Shown here in pieces: positions 21,020 to 30,126 of a DNA stretch of 64,000 nucleotides. The stretch's first letter is position 1. Every line of letters starts with the position of its first letter. The stretch lies in the NCBI GenBank assembly GCA_022843805.1, contig JALHMY010000024.1:1-64000 (forward strand), given 5' to 3'. Made by a program: the position numbers and the translations under genes. The DNA is from Fuerstiella sp. Its GTDB lineage: Bacteria > Planctomycetota > Planctomycetia > Planctomycetales > Planctomycetaceae. The notes beneath the pieces were generated by a model. It made no database searches, had not been told where the DNA came from, and saw only the letters and a program-made list of their open reading frames with translations.

Positions 21020-22078
21020 TCAGCCGCCCATCGCTTCTCTGGCGGCTTCATTCAACGGACCAATATAGACAAGCATGACGATCCGGAAAATGAAGAAGAT
21101 GATCATGGCAGCCACCATGAACCAGATCACATGGCTGAAAATTGAACCAAGTCTGTGCAGTGCCCGAGTTGCATCTTCTTCAAAATGCCGACTCATTCGA
21201 TCGAGCTGTTCCGGAATCGTACCTGTTTGCTCGGCAGTCTCCACGAACTGCAGATATTCGGCGGGAAACAGTTTGGACGCGGCCAGAGCATCAGCAAAGG
21301 TCTCACCCTGATGCAGTTCGTCCCAAATGTAGGGTTCTGCCATAATGAATGCTCCGTTGGCTGTCGCTTTCAGACTGCAGTCCAGCGAAGGCCTGATGGA
21401 CATGCCAGCCTGCTGCGTCAGTGCAAAGCACCAGGAAAAACGAGAAATGGCAAATGCTCGCATGCAGCCACCAATGCCGGGCACCTGCATCATTACGGGA
21501 TGCAGAAACATCTGACCCGACAGATTGCGAGTTGTCAGTTTCCAGCCAGCGTAAATCGCAGCGGCAGATCCAAAACAGAACGTGTACCAGAGGATAGCGC
21601 CCTTTGTACCGACAAGTCCAAGACCCAGGATGTCGATTGGCGCACTGCCGCCCTGAGATGGCAGCATTCCGAGGATAAAAATCAAGAATCCAATAATCAG
21701 AATGGCGGCGACCAGCTGAAACATTGGCCACGCAATCGCCGATCGAAAATCCCGCAGCTGCTTGATTCTGGAATCATAGTAGCGAGCCAGTGATGCAAAC
21801 ACCTCCGGCGCAGCTCCCGTTTGTTCTCCCACATTTACAAGATCACGAAACAGCGGAGGAAATCTCTGTTCATGCTTCTTAATCGCATCCGTGAGTGTTG
21901 CTCCACTGGCAATACTGCGATCAACCTGTTCCATAATTGCAGGCAGACGCGAATCGGGTGACTGGCGGGAGGCTGTCTTTAATGCTTTGCGAATATCCAC
22001 GCCCGCTTCAAGCATCTGTGCCATCGAACGACTGAAATTCGCAAGGGCCTGCCACGAAATTTGAGGATTGCGAAGCAT
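21020..22078 (-). CDS. Type II secretion system F family protein
   Basis: Likely ATG at 22078 (MLRNPQISWQALANFSRSMAQMLEAGVDIRKAL), inside longer ORF to 22345; F-domain, three hydrophobic segments, FVETAEQTGTIPEQLDRMSRHFEEDA. Confidence 0.88.
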   Translation of the reverse strand: MLRNPQISWQALANFSRSMAQMLEAGVDIRKALKTASRQSPDSRLPAIMEQVDRSIASGATLTDAIKKHEQRFPPLFRDLVNVGEQTGAAPEVFASLARYYDSRIKQLRDFRSAIAWPMFQLVAAILIIGFLIFILGMLPSQGGSAPIDILGLGLVGTKGAILWYTFCFGSAAAIYAGWKLTTRNLSGQMFLHPVMMQVPGIGGCMRAFAISRFSWCFALTQQAGMSIRPSLDCSLKATANGAFIMAEPYIWDELHQGETFADALAASKLFPAEYLQFVETAEQTGTIPEQLDRMSRHFEEDATRALHRLGSIFSHVIWFMVAAMIIFFIFRIVMLVYIGPLNEAAREAMGG

Positions 22079-22309
22079 AAATGCGTTCTGCAAACAAAGT
22101 TTTAAAAACGTATGCCCTGAAATACACGCGTCAGCGACATCGCCCGTCTGACCCACGCCCGAACCGGCCATACATTCATCATAACGCCCTTTTCGGCCAC
22201 CGCCCAATGTGCTGTGCCCCTCAACGCCCGGATTTTTCACCACGATGATTCTCAGGACTTGTCCATAATCAACTTCGTGTTTTGCGCTGACGGAATCTCC
22301 ACCGCTGCA

Positions 22310-22368
22310 AAATCCCGTCGGCGGAGCGACGGGTGTACTGTACACCCGTCGCTCCGCCGACGGGATTT
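22310..22368. repeat. 59-bp near-perfect palindrome (29-bp perfect arms, 1-nt centre)
   Basis: AAATCCCGTCGGCGGAGCGACGGGTGTAC-T-GTACACCCGTCGCTCCGCCGACGGGATTT; lies in the divergent intergenic region. Confidence 0.95.
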
Positions 22369-22473
22369 ACTCGTCGTTTTTAAAAAGGCGATTTCCGGCT
22401 TTTGGACGGCTGCGACGAGCCAGATCGCCGGTCCTGTCTTGTGAGGAAAACAGGATTTCGCGAGAATTCGACG

Positions 22474-25008
22474 ATGCGTTCACCATCTGAAAAACTGACT
22501 GAGCTAGTGTCGAAACTGCGATTGTGTTCACCTCAGGACCTGCTTGCCTGTGAGAAGCGTGTCAGGCGACTCTGCCATGATCTTCCGGACTTTGACAGCG
22601 TCTGGCTGGATGCCCTTGTTCAGCAAAGACTGATCACGCCGTGGCAGGCTGACGCCCTGCAGTCAGGCAGTCCTGACAGAATTCGAATTGGCAACTATTT
22701 GCTGCATCAGCCTTCCGGTACTCACAGCTTTCTTGGATTTCACATGGACGGAGGACAGGCCTTCGTCCTCCGGAGAACCGATTTGGTGAGGCCGACGGAT
22801 GGTTCTGCGGATGCAGGTCGACGCCTTCAGGAACTGATTGACGTGCTCGCCCGTTCCGGCCAGAAAAGTCCGGCTTGCCTCCTGCTGCCTCGCGAAGTCG
22901 TCTTTCCGACGGAACTCGGACTGTCCGGTGAGCAGTCGACAGACGTGTCCGGGACACCTTCAACTTTGTCGCTGGCATCCGCTGAATCATGGGTGGTCAG
23001 TCCACATGTCCCGGGATGGTCTCTTGATGAACTTCTGATTCGAGGCGGTCGGCTTCCGTGGCCTGTCGTCTCGGAAATCGGCAGAGATCTGCTGACGGGC
23101 CTCGCATGGCTCGAATCGGTTCGACTGCTGCACGGCAATGTCGTGCTGAGAAATGCACGGCTCACGCCTCAGGGCCGCACGGTGCTGCTTGCCCCATTTC
23201 TGAAACGAATTCAGCATCCCCACGTCATGCTCACCGAATCACTGACGCTTTCGGACTGCGAGGGAGTGGCGCCGGAACAGGTGGGCACCGGGCGTATGCC
23301 GGATACCAGAAGCGAACTCTACTCGCTGGGATGTCTCCTGTGGCAGCTGCTCACGTGTCGGCCCGTCGTTTTGTCGGCCGACCCAGTATCCCGACTCATG
23401 AAACAAAAGGAACAGGATATCGCGGACGTTCGAACGGTCGTTCCGGACTGTCCGGAATGGATGGCCCGTATCATTCAGTCCATGACTCGACGTTCGCCTG
23501 AACTTCGTCCAGCATCTGTGGAAGAGGTGTTGAAACTCTGGAAAAGCAACTCCGGAGGTGGCCACAGTCAGGCTCGCGCGATCGCACATGAAATGCCGGA
23601 TCGCACTCCGCGTCAGAAGCGTCCGGTCGCACAACGAGCGGTTCGGGGTAAAGGATCTCCTGGCAGAAAGGCGGTATTGTCAGCGGTTGTGATGAGCCTG
23701 CTGGTGATTATTGGTGCGACTTCCGGAGTGATGCCGATGACCCTGAGACTGGGGCCACCGTCATCATGGATTGCGAAGTTACAGAGTCCTTCGATTTCCG
23801 ACTCCGATGTGAACTCAACTGCGGCTACGTCGCCCGATGCTGTACCTGCGAACGAAACGAATGTGCTGCCTCCCGAAACGCCCGGCACACTGCTCAGTTT
23901 GCCCGCACCAGATACCTCTGGAAGAATTCTGCTTCGGGCGGGACACACGTATCGTGCGACCAGCATTCAGCTGGACTCTGATTTGAATGTGTCGGTCGTG
24001 TCTGACAGAAACACTGGTCGCCCTCAGGATCGAACGTCAACAGCTTCTGAGCCAGTCAGGACTATGGCCGTTGTCCAGACTGCGCCGGGAACTTCGTGGA
24101 AATTGTCGGCACCAAAGATAGAACTGAATAACATTACCGTTCAGCAGGAACCTGACGATCCTCTGCGAACACAAGTCCGGAGGCCAATGAGCTCGGCCCC
24201 TGAATCGGCCGAATCAGAGGCAGGCCGTTCCGCGACGACAGCCATGGTTCAGATCAATTCCACTGAGCTGCACATTGATCACTGCATTTTCCAGGCCTCG
24301 TCGGAGGGATCAGCCGTCGCATGCATGGAATGGCATTCGCCAAAATCCAAACCCGAGAGGCTGGAGTTTCGGAACTCGATTTTCTCAGGGCGAGGATACG
24401 CGATTCGACTCAGCCATCCGCCAGAACGATTGCAACTGAACAACCTGGTTCTGGGAACTCTTGCCGCCGCGCTGCGCTGCGATTTTTCTGAACGAAACAA
24501 TCGACAACTGAGGATGATTGTGACCAATGTCTCACAGAGAAACGGGACCAGCTTCATTGATGTGGTTGTTCCGGACAGGCGATCAACAAACGTGGCGATC
24601 GCCATTCAGTCCGGGGAATCAGTGCTTGCACCTAAACAATCACTGATTCGAGTAGCAGCTCCCGAGGGATGGCCAGTATCACAGTTTCGCTGCAATTTCC
24701 TGCTGGCACCCGCTGGAAACGCCACCATTGTTCCGCCTGGAATTGAATGGGGCCTGTTTTTTGATCCACAGTTAAAGACTTTTGTTCGCCTGCCGGAAAA
24801 ACAGCTGGGAACAGAAAGCCTGCTCATTGCCGAACCTGTCTTTGCAGACGCTGTCTCTGATGAGGACATTCGCTCCGGGGCTGATGGATCAGGAAACGAT
24901 TCCGGGGTGAACCAATTTCTGCTCAGTGACTATGAAGGACCAAAGCTAAACACCGTGATGCCCGGAGTCGTCGTGGAGAAGTTGCCGGTCGGCTGGAAGC
25001 CGGACTGA
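22474..25008 (+). CDS. Serine/threonine kinase-like protein (probable pseudokinase) with TM segment and secreted/beta-helix-like C-terminal region
   Basis: In-frame ATG 22474; kinase-fold landmarks (VAPEQVGTGRMPDTRSELYSLGCLLWQLLTCRP) but HGN for HRD; TM VLSAVVMSLLVIIGATSGVM; C-terminal HIDHCIF/LEFRNSIFSG/LQLNNLVLG pattern. Confidence 0.8.
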   Translation: MRSPSEKLTELVSKLRLCSPQDLLACEKRVRRLCHDLPDFDSVWLDALVQQRLITPWQADALQSGSPDRIRIGNYLLHQPSGTHSFLGFHMDGGQAFVLRRTDLVRPTDGSADAGRRLQELIDVLARSGQKSPACLLLPREVVFPTELGLSGEQSTDVSGTPSTLSLASAESWVVSPHVPGWSLDELLIRGGRLPWPVVSEIGRDLLTGLAWLESVRLLHGNVVLRNARLTPQGRTVLLAPFLKRIQHPHVMLTESLTLSDCEGVAPEQVGTGRMPDTRSELYSLGCLLWQLLTCRPVVLSADPVSRLMKQKEQDIADVRTVVPDCPEWMARIIQSMTRRSPELRPASVEEVLKLWKSNSGGGHSQARAIAHEMPDRTPRQKRPVAQRAVRGKGSPGRKAVLSAVVMSLLVIIGATSGVMPMTLRLGPPSSWIAKLQSPSISDSDVNSTAATSPDAVPANETNVLPPETPGTLLSLPAPDTSGRILLRAGHTYRATSIQLDSDLNVSVVSDRNTGRPQDRTSTASEPVRTMAVVQTAPGTSWKLSAPKIELNNITVQQEPDDPLRTQVRRPMSSAPESAESEAGRSATTAMVQINSTELHIDHCIFQASSEGSAVACMEWHSPKSKPERLEFRNSIFSGRGYAIRLSHPPERLQLNNLVLGTLAAALRCDFSERNNRQLRMIVTNVSQRNGTSFIDVVVPDRRSTNVAIAIQSGESVLAPKQSLIRVAAPEGWPVSQFRCNFLLAPAGNATIVPPGIEWGLFFDPQLKTFVRLPEKQLGTESLLIAEPVFADAVSDEDIRSGADGSGNDSGVNQFLLSDYEGPKLNTVMPGVVVEKLPVGWKPD

Positions 25009-25144
25009 CACTGCCAGCAATGGAATTCCTGAAGTCTGAAGCAAATTCTGACAGCCAGGTGGCCATTCACAGGTGAGCTCGGCGCTGCTATAGTTTGCAG
25101 CTGTGGCAGTCCTGTAAGTGGCGGCGGAAAAATCGTTTTTACCG

Positions 25145-25478
25145 GGAGTCGTTTTTACCGGGAGGGCGAGGCTCCTGCCGAGCCGCAAAATCGTTTTATC
25201 GGGAGGGCGAGGCTCCTGCCGAGCCGCATAATTGTTTTTACCGGGAGGGCGAGGCTCCTGCCGAGCCGCAAAATTGTTTTTACCGGGAGGGCGAGGCTCC
25301 TGCCGAGCCGCAAAATTGTTTTTACCGGAAGGGCGAGGCTCCTGCCGAGCCGCAAAATTGTTTTATCGGGAGGGCGAGGCTCCTGCCGAGCCGCATAATT
25401 GTTTTTATCGGGAGGGCGAGGCTCCTGCCGAGCCGAGAGCCGAGCGTTTCTCGGCTCGGCGGGAGCCTCGCCCTCCCA
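25145..25478. repeat. Direct repeat array (~41-43 bp unit, about 7 units) ending in an inverted unit
   Basis: Unit GGGAGGGCGAGGCTCCTGCCGAGCCGCAAAATTGTTTTTACC; last unit and its inverse form 29-bp arms (one mismatch): GGGAGGGCGAGGCTCCTGCCGAGCCGAGA...TCTCGGCTCGGCGGGAGCCTCGCCCTCCC. Confidence 0.93.
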
Positions 25479-25589
25479 TGTGCTGCGCCCTCCCATGTGC
25501 CGCAGCCTGGTATTTTTTGATGCCGGTCGCCTAAACCGAATGTGCCTGCATCCGCAGGCAATTCGCCAGATCCTTAACTGACCTGTTCT

Positions 25590-26501
25590 TTGCTCATGCT
25601 TGAAAACCTGCCACTGCATTCTGTTCGCCATAAGGCCATGACGATCGAGGGCTATTCGCGAGCAGCCGTCCAGAGTTACTGGCGAATACCTGAACTGAAG
25701 ATCGGCTTTGAGCTGGGAGGCAGCCCCTGGTCGTTTATGGGCACTCCCACATTCTTTGTTTCGCACGCTCATCTGGATCATCTTGCTGCGCTGCCCGTGT
25801 ATGTTGCTCGTCGCCGCATGATGAAGATGGAGCCGCCCACAATTTATCTTCCGGAAGAGGTGGTGGATCCGGTATGGCAGATGCTGAAGGCGTGGCAGCG
25901 ACTGGACCGCGGTCAGATGAACTGCCAGCTCATCGGGGTGAAGCATGGTGATATGCTGACTCTGACGCGTGAACACAAAGTGGCCATCTTTCGAACAAAG
26001 CACACGGTTCCATCTGTCGGTTACATCATTTATGACTGCCGAAAGAAACTGAAGTCCGAGTACTTTGGGCTGACCGGCGATCAGATTCGTGATCTGCGAA
26101 TGGGAGGCACGGAGGTCACCAGGGAAACTCTGACGCCGCTGATCTCCTTTACCGGCGATACTTCTCCGGCCGGGCTGGATTCTCACCCCGATGTTTATAC
26201 ATCTCAGGTGCTGATCACTGAGATGACGTTTTTTCGTCCCGACCATCGTAAAGAAAAGATTCACAAGTTTGGTCACATGCACCTGGACGACATCCTGGAG
26301 CGAGCTGACCGATTTCAGAATGAGCTCATCATTCTGTCACATCTGAGTACTCGTACAGCCGAATTTGAGGCCCGTCGTCGGCTCGACCGCAGCCTTCCGC
26401 CCGGCCTGCGCGAGCGAGTCGTGCTGTGGGAAAGCAGCATCCTGAATCCGGATCCTGAAGGGAGTGCACCGACACTCGCGGACGACGAACTGCCGGTTTA
26501 A
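25590..26501 (+). CDS. MBL-fold metallo-hydrolase (ribonuclease Z-like)
   Basis: [23 protein letters not shown] (HxHxDH); [19 protein letters not shown]-like strand; ILSHLSTRT. Start TTG 25590 or ATG 25596. Confidence 0.85.
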   Translation: MLMLENLPLHSVRHKAMTIEGYSRAAVQSYWRIPELKIGFELGGSPWSFMGTPTFFVSHAHLDHLAALPVYVARRRMMKMEPPTIYLPEEVVDPVWQMLKAWQRLDRGQMNCQLIGVKHGDMLTLTREHKVAIFRTKHTVPSVGYIIYDCRKKLKSEYFGLTGDQIRDLRMGGTEVTRETLTPLISFTGDTSPAGLDSHPDVYTSQVLITEMTFFRPDHRKEKIHKFGHMHLDDILERADRFQNELIILSHLSTRTAEFEARRRLDRSLPPGLRERVVLWESSILNPDPEGSAPTLADDELPV

Positions 26502-26533
26502 ACTCTACGCAACACTCGTATGGTAGTTGAGCC

Positions 26534-27004
26534 ATGAAACACGATGTGGAAATTCGGGTTCTCGGCAGCAATGATGCTGCGCTGATGCGTGAAATGCTGT
26601 CAATGTTCGGAGCCGCCTTTGAGGATTTCGCAACCTATACCGGTAACCAGCCTGATGACACATATCTGACCGGACTACTGTCCGGCCGGAACTTCATCGC
26701 GATCGTGGCATTACGTGAAGGCCAGGTGATTGGAGGCCTCACTGCGTATGTGCTGAGCAAGTTCGAACAGATGCGATCGGAGGTCTACATCTACGATCTC
26801 GCAGTCGAAGAAGATTTTCGGCGGCAAGGCATCGCAACTGCGCTGATCCGGGAAGTTCAAAAGGAGGCCCGGACGCGAGGCGCCAGGCTCGTCTTCGTTC
26901 AGGCGGATTGCGAAGACGAGCATGCCGTCGCACTGTACTCGACTCTGGGAACCGGAAAACAGGTTCTGCACTTTGAAATCAGGCAGCCCGACGGGGCTGC
27001 CTGA
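26534..27004 (+). CDS. GNAT acetyltransferase resembling aminoglycoside 3-N-acetyltransferase AAC(3)-I
   Basis: 156 aa; FIAIVALREGQVIGGLTAYVLSKFEQMRSEVYIYDLAVEEDFRRQGIATALIREVQKEARTRGARLVFVQADCEDEHAVALYSTLG matches the remembered AAC(3)-I pattern AYVLxKFEQxRSExYIYDLAVxxxxRRQGIATALI...VQADxxDxxAVALYxxLG. Confidence 0.85.
   Translation: MKHDVEIRVLGSNDAALMREMLSMFGAAFEDFATYTGNQPDDTYLTGLLSGRNFIAIVALREGQVIGGLTAYVLSKFEQMRSEVYIYDLAVEEDFRRQGIATALIREVQKEARTRGARLVFVQADCEDEHAVALYSTLGTGKQVLHFEIRQPDGAA
26979..27004. terminator. Perfect 11-bp hairpin spanning the stop codon of the AAC(3)-I-like gene
   Basis: TCAGGCAGCCC-GACG-GGGCTGCCTGA; no T tract follows, so termination is uncertain. Confidence 0.5.
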
Positions 27005-27068
27005 CGAATATTGGTTCGGAAGTCAGTATTCGGGGTGCACGCGCGATGGGCAAAGACGCTGCATTCTG

Positions 27069-27845
27069 TTACCCGGCGGCAGGAACTCCTTTGGGGTTTT
27101 TACCACGACCTTGTCGACGAAGTACGAATCCCACAGCGACCATCAGCGCGAGGATGCCGAACGTCCCGGGTTCCGGAACTGCTGCGGTACTTCCTGACAC
27201 CGTCATGTTGTCAAAACGCCAGGTGCCTGCTGTGCCGTAGTCCCCAGTTCCAGTCCCCCCTCCTGATGTAAATGATGCCTGAGCGTTGGCACGCATATAA
27301 GCCGTATTGGCCGCAAAGTCACCAAGGGGACTGTTCTGATCAAACGCCTGAGGTGAAAAGATGGAAACAATGCGAAAGCCGAAATCAGCGTTATTGGACG
27401 CACCGGTGACACTGCTGAAATCCACATTAAACGAATAGAATGTATCGTGCGGTGATAAACCCCCGGCATTGTTCCAGAACCCGGTTACCCAGTTTCCACC
27501 ACCATCCAGGGTATAATCGACCTGTGCCCAGCGGGACGATGTTCCACTGGCCCTATGGTCGAAGCTGACGGAAATTGACTCAAACCCGATCGTACTCGCC
27601 TGGAACTGCACGCCACGCTGTCCGGACTCCGTGGACTGACTGGCATATGTGGACGTGTTCCAGCCCCTGCCACCACCATTGCCATTGGCGAAAGTTGATG
27701 AAGTGCCGCCAATCAGACTTGCGATTCCCGTACCAGTCGAAGGCGATGAGGTGTCCCCTTCAAAGGTCCACTGAGTGATAATGTCGGCCATCGCCAGATC
27801 AGCCGAGGCAAGGAGTAACAGCCACGCGAGTAATACCTGTTTCAT
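27069..27845 (-). CDS. PEP-CTERM sorting domain-containing secreted protein
   Basis: ATG at 27845 gives MKQVLLAWLLLLASADLAMADIITQW; C-terminal VPEPGTFGILALMVAVGFVLRRQGRGKN. Confidence 0.88.
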   Translation of the reverse strand: MKQVLLAWLLLLASADLAMADIITQWTFEGDTSSPSTGTGIASLIGGTSSTFANGNGGGRGWNTSTYASQSTESGQRGVQFQASTIGFESISVSFDHRASGTSSRWAQVDYTLDGGGNWVTGFWNNAGGLSPHDTFYSFNVDFSSVTGASNNADFGFRIVSIFSPQAFDQNSPLGDFAANTAYMRANAQASFTSGGGTGTGDYGTAGTWRFDNMTVSGSTAAVPEPGTFGILALMVAVGFVLRRQGRGKNPKGVPAAG

Positions 27846-28333
27846 TACTTCTGGTCTCTCTGCAAAATGCTGGCAAACGGCGCCGGATGTCGGGGTCGGA
27901 ATTACGCCGTTAACCAATTCGGACTGCCGCAAACTCCAGACAGGAAAGTCAGCAGATCTGCAACCGCTGATTGCCACAGGGCAGTCACAGCAAAATCACG
28001 CCACTTCCCCAAAGCTACCTATCAACCCAATCCAGCCATACACCGCAGGCATCTCATTCATTGAAAATTAACGAAAACGTCTTCGAGGTGAACTGCGGAA
28101 TCAAAGTGATTCGAACTGCATCAACACGGTTTCGATTTCGGATGAGGATAGGAGAACTGACTTTCGCCCGGGGACCGTTGGAGGTTAATTGGACGGATCG
28201 CACGAGTACGAGCAGGACCACTCCATGACGCAACCAATCGGCAGCTGTCGCAAACCCTCAAACTGTCCCAATTCGATTTTTCGTACTCGTACTCAGGGCA
28301 ACGGTACTCGTACTCGATTGAGTGCTGGAGAAC

Positions 28334-28403
28334 GAACCGATTTTCAGCTGTCGACGATTGAATGATTAATGCAGGGTTCGTTCGAGCACGAGCACGAGCG
28401 GGG
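28334..28403. repeat. Dispersed repeat with hexanucleotide (GAGCAC)n tail
   Basis: AACCGATTTTCAGCTGTCGACGATTGAATGATTAATGCAGGGTTCGTTCGAGCACGAGCACGAGCGGGG; related to 35586-35672. Confidence 0.7.
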
Positions 28404-28522
28404 CTTCGCGATGGCACAAGCATTCGGAGTCTGTGGCAAATACCGGACGTTCCCCGTACAATTCATTCAGGTCTGCCTCGCCCCGAAAGAAGTCTCTTTA
28501 TCCAAAAGAACCGGAGACAAGC

Positions 28523-29110
28523 ATGCGACTTTCGATACTGCTGTTTCTTGCTTCAATCGTCATTAGCAGTGCCAGCTTCTCCCAGGAAGTTCAGGACACT
28601 CAGGACGTCTCAAAGAAAAGTGGCGAACTGCTAAATGTCCGGGTTGTTCAATTGACCGAATTTCGAATGAAGAAGGCATCGGATGTGCATCTCTCGTCCA
28701 GCGAGATCGTCAAATCGTTTGAGGAAATGAAGGCCGACGGAGACATCGAAGTTATTGAGACAATTCGACTTTCAGCATTGCCGGGCCATGAGAGCATGAT
28801 GCAGATTGGGAAAACGGCGACAGTGGTTGTGGGCGTTGCAAATGCACCCGGTCGCGGCCAGGTTCGCCAGAGGCAACAGCAAATCATTGGGACAATGGTG
28901 CGGTTGACGGCGGAGCCGATCGACGGAAAGGTTCTGCTGAAACTGTCATACGAAGCATCTCGCTTTGAAGGCGAAGGCTCGGATGATGTCCCACCGGACA
29001 TGAAGACCTTTCAGGTCAACACCACACTGGTTTTGGATCCATCACAAACGGTTCTTGTGGGCGGAACAAGTGCTGAATCGTCAACGTTCCTGGCCGTGGC
29101 TGTGAAATAA
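28523..29110 (+). CDS. Secreted hypothetical protein with possible secretin-like strand pattern
   Basis: ATG 28523 gives MRLSILLFLASIVISSASFSQ; later GTMVRLTAEPIDGKVLLKLSYEAS...FQVNTTLVLDPSQTVLVGG, reminiscent of secretin-domain strands. Confidence 0.55.
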   Translation: MRLSILLFLASIVISSASFSQEVQDTQDVSKKSGELLNVRVVQLTEFRMKKASDVHLSSSEIVKSFEEMKADGDIEVIETIRLSALPGHESMMQIGKTATVVVGVANAPGRGQVRQRQQQIIGTMVRLTAEPIDGKVLLKLSYEASRFEGEGSDDVPPDMKTFQVNTTLVLDPSQTVLVGGTSAESSTFLAVAVK

Positions 29111-29574
29111 ATTCGAGCACCCTGGTTGGTATCGTGGCGAAGTACATTCTCGCCGTGTTGCTCGCAGCAGCCGACGTCCGAAAACTCAATGGTGGTATGA
29201 CGATGTGCCAGATGGCGAAACTCCCTGGGTACTCTCCATTGGAAATTCGCGCGGGCGACTTTATGGAGGTATGGATCAGGAATTGTGGTCATGGAATGGC
29301 ACGCGTGCCAAAATTCATCAGGAAAGAAAACTGCTACATTTCCTGATGGATAACAATCGCAACTCCCAATTCGCTTTTTCGTCTTTCGTGCTCCTGCTCC
29401 TGCTCCTGCTCCTGCTACTGCTCGAAAGAAACTCGACCAGCGTAACGCTCGTTGATTGCCAAATACATCGGTCAAAGATTGCTTTCCACGAAGCCCGTGA
29501 CGTATAGCCAAAAGCCCATGTAAAGCATTGTGTGGCTGCTTGCCGATCACTTTCGGGGTCGCTGGAATGATGCG

Positions 29575-29650
29575 ACCACAGATGACACAGATTTTCACAG
29601 ATTACTGGGGTAACCGCATTATTGTTTTATCTGTGCCTATCTGTGTTCAA
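29575..29650. repeat. Dispersed imperfect inverted repeat 'CACAGAT' element, copy 1
   Basis: ACCACAGATGACACAGATTTTCACAGATTAC...GTTTTATCTGTGCCTATCTGTGTTC. Confidence 0.85.
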
Positions 29651-29982
29651 GTAAGCCGCCGTCTCGGCGGGGGTTACTGTGAGCGAATTCTGAAGGGAAA
29701 GTCTGCCGTTTGCTATAGCGAACCGTTTTTCTGACTGTTGTTGCAGTGTCAATGCGGCGCTCTGCTCTTCAGATCTCTCGTCAGAGCAACCCTCTCATGG
29801 ATCGCAGTCAACATTCGCCGGATCACAACGATCACAGTGACCACAGCCACAGCAAGCCCAGCGTGGCTCGTCATTCGAAGACAGGCCGGAACATCGAGCC
29901 GACTCGCGCGGCTCCTGACACGCCGCGAGGACACACGCATTCGCCGTACTTCAACGGTCCGCTCTAATCCCGTCACCCAGCC

Positions 29983-30106
29983 CCCACGAGCTCGCCTCGT
30001 GGGCTCGCCGGGCCTTTGCGCCAGGACCGAGCCTGCGGAACAAGGACGTTCGAACGCACTCCGCCTGGCGCATAGGCGAGGTAAACCCACGAGGCAAGCT
30101 CGTGGG
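29983..30106. repeat. Imperfect inverted repeat with ~40-bp arms containing inner hairpins
   Basis: Left CCCACGAGCTCGCCTCGTGGGCTCGCCGGGCCTTTGCGCC; right GGCGCATAGGCGAGGTAAACCCACGAGGCAAGCTCGTGGG; each arm has an 8-bp CCCACGAG/CTCGTGGG stem. Confidence 0.88.
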
Positions 30107-30126
30107 CGTCTGGCTGTTTCGAGGCT

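Noticed and set aside
25145-25478. CRISPR array
   Set aside because: Repeat unit is the longer portion and 'spacers' are only short near-identical A/T-rich linkers; no cas genes nearby.
25095-26282. ORFs 25095..25520 (+) and 25155..26282 (-)
   Set aside because: Repeat-derived REGEAPAEP/GRSLALPV sequence; the minus ORF also runs antisense through the MBL-fold gene.
29376-29430. Poly-leucine peptide (FVLLLLLLLLLLERN) as a membrane protein
   Set aside because: Product of the GCTCCT microsatellite in a non-coding interval.
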